DNA of 64,000 nucleotides from Petunia secreta. Its lineage: Eukaryota; Streptophyta; Magnoliopsida; Solanales; Solanaceae. This document shows, piece after piece, positions 57,490 through 64,000 of this stretch; the stretch's first letter is position 1, and each line of letters starts with the position of its first letter. Below the pieces are notes generated by a model. The model saw only the letters and a list, made by a program, of their open reading frames with translations. It did no database searches and was not told where the DNA came from. Made by a program: the position numbers and the translations under genes. The DNA lies in assembly GCA_029990175.1 (NCBI GenBank), contig JARKIP010000053.1:10992001-11056000 (forward strand). Direction: 5' to 3'.

Positions 57490-58640
57490 TTTGACAAGCA
57501 TAGGATCCATGTAGGTGGATATATAGGGTCCGCAGCGGTGGACATGACATCAATTTGACAAGCAGAGGATCCATGTCGGTGGATATATAGGGTCCGCAGC
57601 GGTGGACATGACATCAATTTGAGAAGTATAGAATCCATGTCGGTGGATATATAGGGTCCGCATCGGTGGACATGACAAGCATAGGATCCATGTCGGTGGA
57701 TATATAGAGTCCGCAGCGGTGGACATGACATCAATTTGAAGAATATAGAATCTGCGTCGGTGGATATATATGGTCCGCGTCTGTGGACACAACATCATTT
57801 TGACAAGCATAGATCCATGTCGGTGGATATATAGGGTCCGCGTCTGTGGACATGACATTAATTTGAGGAAGCATATTTGGTCTGCATCGGTGGACACATT
57901 CGACAATGAAAATGATCTAGGGCTCGCGTTTGTACATGACAACAATGACAACATGGTAGGGTCCGCGATTGTGGGCATAATTCAACGGTTTGAAAGCAAA
58001 ACAACATTCGTGTTTGTGAACATGAAGACAATGACAAGCATAGAATCCATGTCGGTGGATATAGCGGTGGACATGACATCAATTTGAGAAGTGTAGAATC
58101 CATGTCGGTGGATATATAGGGTCTGCATCGGTAGACATGACAAGCATAGAATCCATGTCGGTGGATATATAGGGTCCGCAGCGGTGGACATGACATCGAT
58201 TTGAGAAGTATAGAATCCATGTCGGTGGATATATAGGGTCCACGTCTGTGGACATGACAATATTTGACAAGCATAGATTCTGTGTCGGCGGATATATAGG
58301 GTCCGCGTTTGTGGACACGACATCAATTTGAAGAGCATAGAATCCATGTTGGTGGGTATATAGGGTCCGCGTCTGTGGACATTACATCAATTAGAGAAGC
58401 ATAGGATCTGCGTCGGCGGATATATAGGGTCTGCGTTTGTGGACATGACAACAATGAAAGAAGCATTGAATCCATGTCGATGGATATATAAGCAATTGAA
58501 GGGCCCACATCGGTGGACATGATATCATTTGAAGGAGCATAGAATCTGAGTCGGCAGATATATAAGGTTCGTAGTGGCGAACATGACAACAATTTGCAAT
58601 AGAGCAAAGTCCGCATCGGTGGGCATACTATTGGAAAGAC
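57490..58640. repeat. Minisatellite in the 3' region of the gag-only element
   Basis: About fifteen units of 60-70 bp built from CATGTCGGTGGATATATAGG, GTCCGCAGCGGTGGACATGA and CATCAATTTGA. Each unit contains two related halves around GGTGGA. The array opens several minus-strand ORFs full of STDMDS/MSCPPLRTLYIHRHG repeats, which are artefacts. Confidence 0.9.
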
Positions 58641-59410
58641 ATTTGGATGAGACATCAATCAAATAAGCATAAGACAAAACAATTACCCGGCTCAACAGGG
58701 AAGTTTACTTTATCTTTATCTTTATATCTATTGTATTTATCATGATTTTACTGCAGGGTACTCCCCAATCTCTCGACAAACTCCTGCGTCCCACTCTCAC
58801 ACCTGCTCCTAAAATCACTACCAATTATGCAACCGCAAAGCCTCAAACACATACAAAAGCAAAGCCTAACCCTACAGACAATGCCTTTTGCTACGCCCTC
58901 AAGCTACCTGTCTTGCCGAGTTCCAAGCTACAATTCCATACTCACACCAGTGGTCTACCTAATCCTTCCTTGTCGATTGGGTGTCAGTTTCGTGTTTCTT
59001 CCTAACTCGTGCTCGTCTACGTCAATCGTGCGTGTTTTCGTGCTTAATCGCGTCCATCCATTTGAATCATGTGCATTTATAAAACTCGTTTAGTCAAGGT
59101 AGTATTGAAGATGAGGTCACCCATTTATCGAGATGAAGTGGAAACTATGTACCTATAAACTCCTCTTCATGGGTGTGTAGCGCGCCACATTTTCATAACT
59201 AGGACGATTATAAGCCTCTTTTCCCACGCTCGATTTGTTGAGGTTACCTCGCCTTCGCCAGTGCCTTTACTTCATTCTTCATTTATCTCGCCAAAAGGCA
59301 AAGCACACATGAACCTTAACTTTACATACTTGGATAAGTTTAGTCTTTACATCCAAAATCATGCGTCATAAACATCTCACACAGGCAACATGCCATCCTA
59401 GAACTACACA

Positions 59411-59460
59411 TGGCCTGATTTTCGTGAAACCCAAGATATGTAGGCAACTCAGAGACCGGG
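59411..59460 (+). other. Conserved motif block 2
   Basis: TGGCCTGATTTTCGTGAAAC, then CCAAGATATGTAGGCAACTC and AGAGACCGGG. A diverged repeat of the block at 56905-56973, sharing CCTGATT and ATATGTAGGCA / ATACGTAGGCA. Confidence 0.45.
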
Positions 59461-59550
59461 ATTCGGCCAAAAACACCCCAAAACTCCCATTCTCCCATTC
59501 CGATCTTTTTGCTCACCAGTCGTGACAAAATTGGGTATTCCGTCAACTAT

Positions 59551-59596
59551 CTTTGCCCGAAGACTCTTTCATCATCTCCGGGCAAAGAGGGGCAGC
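59551..59596 (+). other. Polypurine tract with overlapping hairpin
   Basis: CTTTGCCCG (59551-59559) pairs perfectly with CGGGCAAAG (59579-59587) across a 19-nt loop. The second arm is the start of the purine tract GGGCAAAGAGGGGCAGC that ends at the LTR's TG. Confidence 0.7.
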
Positions 59597-62500
59597 TGTT
59601 GACACCCAATTTTGTCCCTCCATTTTTCGCAATTTGGCTATATTTAATTAAAATCGATAATAGTAATTTTCCAAACAAAACTGCATTAGACAACATGCAT
59701 TTACGTGTGTAATATTATTATTTATCCCCTATTTATATAGTATTTATTTAATTGTGATTATAATTACGTAATTGCATTCATTTAGGCTATTTCCCAAAAT
59801 ATATATGCTACTTTATGCAATTTAACGCATTACGATATCATTTAATAATTATTTGCGGCTATTTACATCTATTAGTATTATTTGTGGTCATCTATATTTA
59901 TTTACAATTAAATACATTTATTTATAATTATTTACAAAATTTCCTATTTTTATAATAATTATTTGTATTTATAAGTATTTTGATTAAATATTAGCCATTT
60001 TGCTATTTTACAATTCCATTTCAACTATATTCAGTCCACGTCATCATCTTTTGTCCACGTATACACCAATTGTACGCCACCTAAGCCTACATCTCACTAA
60101 ATACACCTATAGCACAAAGTACACACACATTTAAGCGTGCGTACAATTCCCACCAGCGTATGGTACTACTTCCCAGAACGCCTACACATCAGCATTACAC
60201 ATATATCACTTATACACACTCACCCTCAACACGCTCACGTGGCACGATCTGCGCCATTTATCCCACAGATCCAACGGCTCATGTTATTTCCTCCCTTTAC
60301 ATGTATACACTTCACACACCCCTTTCCTAAACCCTAAATCATTTCTCACACTTCTCCTCACCAAAACCAGCCGTCGACCTTAGTCTCCTCTCTCCCCATT
60401 TCCCCGATTCCCGTTCAGGTTCCACCATAACTCCACCGCGTCTCCTCCGCCATCAACGCCGTGACCTCCTCCCTCTTCCTATCTCTGATTACACGGGACA
60501 AATCTCTCTTTCCTTTGCCTCGTGAATCCGAAATAGGAACAAGGGATCGGGTACGAATCCCTTCAAATCCGGCACCTACAAACTGAGATTGGAACAGATT
60601 CTACCCAAACAAGGCAAGTGGTCAATGATTCAAACTCGAATTGTCGAGTTAAAACAGAAAACAAACGGGTCAAGCTTGATCCGACCCTACTTGACACCAA
60701 AACAGGTAAATCTGCCTATTTATAACGTCCTTGATTGTGTTTGATCTGATTCTGTTTTGAATTGATATCCCCTAGATGATTTCTCGACCACACTGACATT
60801 AGCATGAATTTAAATTTGCAGAACTTGAATATTGAAACCTGTCTACATTTGTCACCTATTTCTATTTCTGTTTACACGATCTTTGCTTAAGATTAGAGTC
60901 AATGGTCATAACATATGATTTTTTTTCCTTGCTTGGATGATTGAGTGACTGATTCTCTGTATAAGCTGATTTTGGAAATTAAGGGATTCTTGGTTTAGAT
61001 GTATATGTCACTGTTTTTAGGATAGGTTCATTACTTAGACAAGTTGTCAAGCTAAATAGAAGGTCAAAAGCTTGATTCTGGCCAGTGATTAAGAGGGATA
61101 GATTGCCTTTTTGATTTCTTCCTTACTTGTGAATGAAATTGGAAATCCAGTCGCTTCCCTAGGGCTATAAGTACTCAGCATTCTCTCTCACTTTTTTAGG
61201 GAGAATCAGGACAACACTAGGACAACACTAGGACACACAGGACACTACACTACTCTCTTCTTCTCATTTTTCTACACTTCACACATACTGATACATCCCT
61301 TGCATATATCTACACACACACAGAATCTCTAACACACATTCTCCCTTCTCATTCTCTTTGGATCTTTGTTTAGCTGATTTAGAACCAAACTGAGGCTTTT
61401 AGCATACCCGTTTTGCTGCTCTTGCTGCCTGTTTCCTTTCCTGTTTGTTTCAGACATATTAAGCCAAAGTAGGGTCTTTCAAGTTGTAAGAATACGGCTG
61501 CTTTCACATCATTCTGCACCCTCTTTGTTTCCTATTGCAATTTGCATCAAGGTTAGTCTTTGTTAAGTGCCAATTATGTGCTTGTATGATCCTTCAGTAA
61601 GTTGAAAAGCTAGTTTTGGTTGGCTGTTCTTTGGCTACATTGCACTTGGTGGTTTGCCATCCTTTATTGCGTATGCAGAAGTCGATTTGCATGTTATTTG
61701 GTTATCTGCCAGGTCTCCTTTAACCCTTGTTGCAGGTTCTGTGGATAGCCTGCTAAATGGCTATACCATTCTAAGCCTACATGCAGGTTTCACATTGAGT
61801 TACAGCATAAAACTTCTCTTGTTTGAAAGGAGAGTTGAAGAGAGCTTAATACTTTACATACAAATGCGCACAGGGCATTACTCTTCTCTTTCCTCTTTAC
61901 ATTTTCCCTAGACCCCATCTTGTATTTGTTAGGATTCCTGGTTTGTATAGCACCATAAGGTGCAAGATAGATTTAGGACAGGTACTACAGCTTGTACGCT
62001 GCCAAAGGCAGTTGAAATTGGCTATGAAGGGGCCACCTCTAACTTTACTCATTAAATTCTATGTGAAAGGGCTAAAATCATAATACGTGTTGAAAATTGG
62101 TTTATTTGTGCAAAATGATTTTCTGGATTACAACAGTATGTTAACAGGATTAAAATTGAAAGTTTAAATGTCAATTTAGACTATTATGCAATTTGAACTC
62201 TTTAATCGGATTATTTCCTGACAGTAGGCTAAAACCGCAACGTCATCTAAAATAGGACCGTTTTCTGTAAATTACGAGGCTGGAAAATGGCAGAAGCGAT
62301 CAGTAGGATCAGTAGGTGTAAAACTAAAATCTAAGTGTCTAAATGGGTTAATTATGCAATTGGAGACCCTTTTAAATTAGATTACTTTCTTCAAGGGTTG
62401 AAAATGCAAAACTGTCTGAAACAGGCTCATTTCTGCAATTGTTATATTCTGAAATGTTCCGAAGTATGCAACTGCTATCCTTTTAGAAATGGCTAGGACT

Positions 62501-63376
62501 GAAATTAGCCTAATTCTGCAAATCTTAAATTTGTTATATCCTTTTCTATTTGTATTAATTCGGAGGCCTACTTTTTTTTAAATTACTTTACTTACATGAT
62601 ATTATTTGCTTATGTGTTAACATGACTATATTATTATTTGACGCCTAGCTCGAGTCTAGTTTGGGGCACTTAACAAATTTAGGAGTCTAGATATTTAAAT
62701 TAGCAGTCTCAATAGCCTCCGGGACATTAAGTTGGGGACGCTAGCAATACTTTAGGACGTGAAAATATTAGCATGCGTTTTAGTTTAAATATTAAAGAGG
62801 GTATGAGGGTTAAGGGAATTAAGCTCCTCGGATATGATGGAAACTACCCGAGCTACATTTGATAGTGGATTTTGAAACTATCGTCCCTTACGAAAGCCGG
62901 GTTTTGATCCGAATAGGATAATAAAACCTAGGGTTATTTATTCAAAGTGACTGATTAGTTATTTATTATTTTATGGCTATTCATGCAACATGATTACTAT
63001 TTCAATTATTTATACAAATATGTTAAATTGTTAAATTGCCTATTTTTACTTATTTTGTATCCCGTATCTCCTTTTGTTTATTTATTTAGCTTTATCTTTT
63101 TATAAGGAATTATGAAACCCAATATAGAAATCGGATGGGAACCACATTTGTGGAACCTAGGAGGTGCCTAACCCCTTCCTTCTAGGTTGATTTGAACACT
63201 TACCCGAATCTCTGATTAGTGGACCAACCCGGAGTTATTATTAGAAATTAATAGGTGACCTAATACGCCTAGAATAATTTATTAGGTGGCGACTCCAAAA
63301 CTCAACTCAAACGAGTTACCCCAAGTCGAACACCACTTTATTACTTTAATTATGATTTTAAAAGTGGGGTGCGACA
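59597..63376 (+). mobile_element. 3' LTR of the gag-only element (3780 bp)
   Basis: Same length and, apart from three noticed substitutions, the same sequence as the 5' LTR. The promoter-like CTATAAG is at about 61165 and the U5 primer-core copy at 63287-63296. Ends GCGACA and is followed by the CAAAT target duplication. Confidence 0.95.
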
Positions 63377-63381
63377 CAAAT
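63377..63381. other. Target site duplication CAAAT (right)
   Basis: Pairs with 49017-49021. Confidence 0.95.
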
Positions 63382-64000
63382 CCTCGAGGACCTCGCCTTC
63401 ATTTGAGTTTTCCTCCTTATAGAAAAACTCCCATTTGTGGAAATTTTTCAAAAGTGCATTGATTTTCTCTTGTCGACCTAGCGCACAGATGTTCTCTGTG
63501 GTAAAAACCTCATTTGCGTGAGTAACCACCAACTGGGAACTACTGAACAGGTGATCTAAGTCAAGACCTTGAGTTATGGCCTCATATTTTGCTTCAACGC
63601 GCGGAACCTATGCGGTATTGCGGAAAACCTTCCCCGTGGGTGTCTTGATCCATAAAGGGTAGCTTCCTCTCCTACAAGATCTACGTCAGTACAGATTCAC
63701 CAGCACCTGGGCTCGACTTTCCATGCATGGTGGATTGATTTCTTCGTCTTTGCTGCTAATTCTTCCACAAAATTTGAAGTGAAGCCTTCCAAAGCCTGCA
63801 ATTGGATGGCCTATCATGGTTGATAAATGATATCTTACTCTCCCAACTCTTCGGCCCATTCTGCCAAATCTTTTGAAAAGCCAGGTCTAGACAGAATGTC
63901 ATGTAGAGGTACCAAAGAAACCATATTGACCGTATGTTGAGAAAATACAGGCGCAACTCCTGGGTTGCCATGACCACAGCCACAATAAATCGAACAGATA
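63382..64000 (-). pseudogene. Tat-lineage pol relic: RT/RNase H linker and additional RNase H
   Basis: On the minus strand, LAEWAEELGEYDISYQP-like sequence near 63850 is the end of the first RNase H. IKTPTGKVFRN near 63640, VEAKYEAITQGLDLDHL, SSSQLVVTHANEVF and LLKNFHKWEFFYKEENSNEG match an additional RNase H, in which Glu-Tyr-Glu and Ser-x-Leu-Val-Val blocks are usual. Stops and frame changes are frequent. It runs off the right edge of the window and continues, across the inserted element, at 49021. Confidence 0.7.

Larger units (their letters stand above)
56223..59596 (+). other. 3' non-coding region of the gag-only element
   Basis: 3.4 kb between gag and the 3' LTR with no domain-bearing ORF. 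In order it holds a conserved GGATACGTAGGCAGCC block, three hairpins, a long minisatellite, a second copy of the conserved block and a hairpin over the polypurine tract. Pyrimidine tracts ending in CAG occur at about 57437 and 58756 and could act as splice acceptors, but no matching donor is evident. Confidence 0.6.
49022..63376 (+). mobile_element. Complete young gag-only Tat/Ogre-like retrotransposon (TR-GAG type), 14355 bp
   Basis: Two LTRs of exactly 3780 bp flank a 6795-bp interior with a primer site, one intact gag ORF and no protease, RT, RNase H or integrase. Only three base differences between the LTRs were noticed (49582/60157 T/C, 49596/60171 C/T, 49823/60398 C/A). Such gag-only elements (TR-GAG) move with enzymes from autonomous relatives. 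The primer site and LTR-end motifs match those of the Ogre-like element at 20345-39207. The intact gag, perfect target duplication and near-identical LTRs indicate recent transposition. Confidence 0.93.

Noticed and set aside
57490..58640. CRISPR-like look of regularly spaced repeats
   Set aside because: Units are contiguous tandem repeats with no unique spacers, in plant nuclear DNA.
57486..58658. Several minus-strand ORFs with STDMDS and YIHRHG repeats
   Set aside because: By-products of the 60-70-bp minisatellite; not proteins.
63287..63296. Second primer site suggesting another element starting at the 3' LTR
   Set aside because: It is the U5 copy inside the 3' LTR. The LTR ends 80 bases later at the target duplication and no interior follows.

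Overview
The window reads as plant nuclear DNA that is almost entirely transposable-element sequence. The evidence is plant-type LTR retrotransposons of the Ty3/Gypsy Tat/Ogre and Tekay/Del-like kinds, an initiator-Met primer site, CACTA, Mutator and SINE pieces, a P-class PPR gene and a plant RPL18a-like gene. The repeat families look most like those of Solanaceae, but that is an impression from memory, not a search result.

Layout. 1-13827: two decayed copies of one non-autonomous Ty3/Gypsy family in opposite orientation. Copy A (+) supplies its internal region (1-3937) and 3' LTR (3938-6648). Copy B (-) supplies a 5' LTR (11273-13827), an internal region (8204-11272) and a truncated 3' LTR (6649-8203). 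Copy B lies inside the leader of a still older LTR element (13828 to about 15130). 15498-17346: recognisable exons of a host gene for a 60S ribosomal protein L18a-like membrane protein (-). 17973-18662: a small non-autonomous CACTA element with a 3-bp target duplication. 18666-20344 and 39208-40700: two arms in inverted orientation of what is probably a Mutator-like element, one with a transposase zinc-knuckle relic.

20345-39207 is a large Tat/Ogre-like element: tandem array, 3.9-kb LTR, primer site, an extra ORF1 with a plant-mobile-domain look, gag, protease with a G-patch, a predicted 190-bp intron, RT, two RNase H domains, a C-terminally cut integrase, tandem array again, and a truncated LTR. 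It is dead: about ten in-frame stops (mostly TAG), at least three frameshifts and an altered RT catalytic motif.

41593-42795 is an intact, intronless organellar PPR gene (-), the best-preserved host gene here. 42796-49021 holds an LTR-like relic, a SINE with a 12-bp target duplication, a pogo/CENP-B-type fragment, GC-rich repeats and a Tat pol relic. 49022-63376 is a complete, very young 14.36-kb element: two 3780-bp LTRs with only three differences noticed, target duplication CAAAT, one intact gag ORF and no pol (TR-GAG type). It split the Tat pol relic, whose other half is at 63377-64000.

The young gag-only element and the dead Ogre-like element share a primer site (TGGCGACTCCGCTGGG), similar LTR ends and a second copy of the primer-site core inside U5. 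This fits trans-mobilisation of the young element by an autonomous relative. The most novel-looking signals are three consecutive hairpins with compensatory stem changes in the young element's 3' region, the U5 duplicate of the primer site, and the splice donor that contains the gag-pro stop codon.
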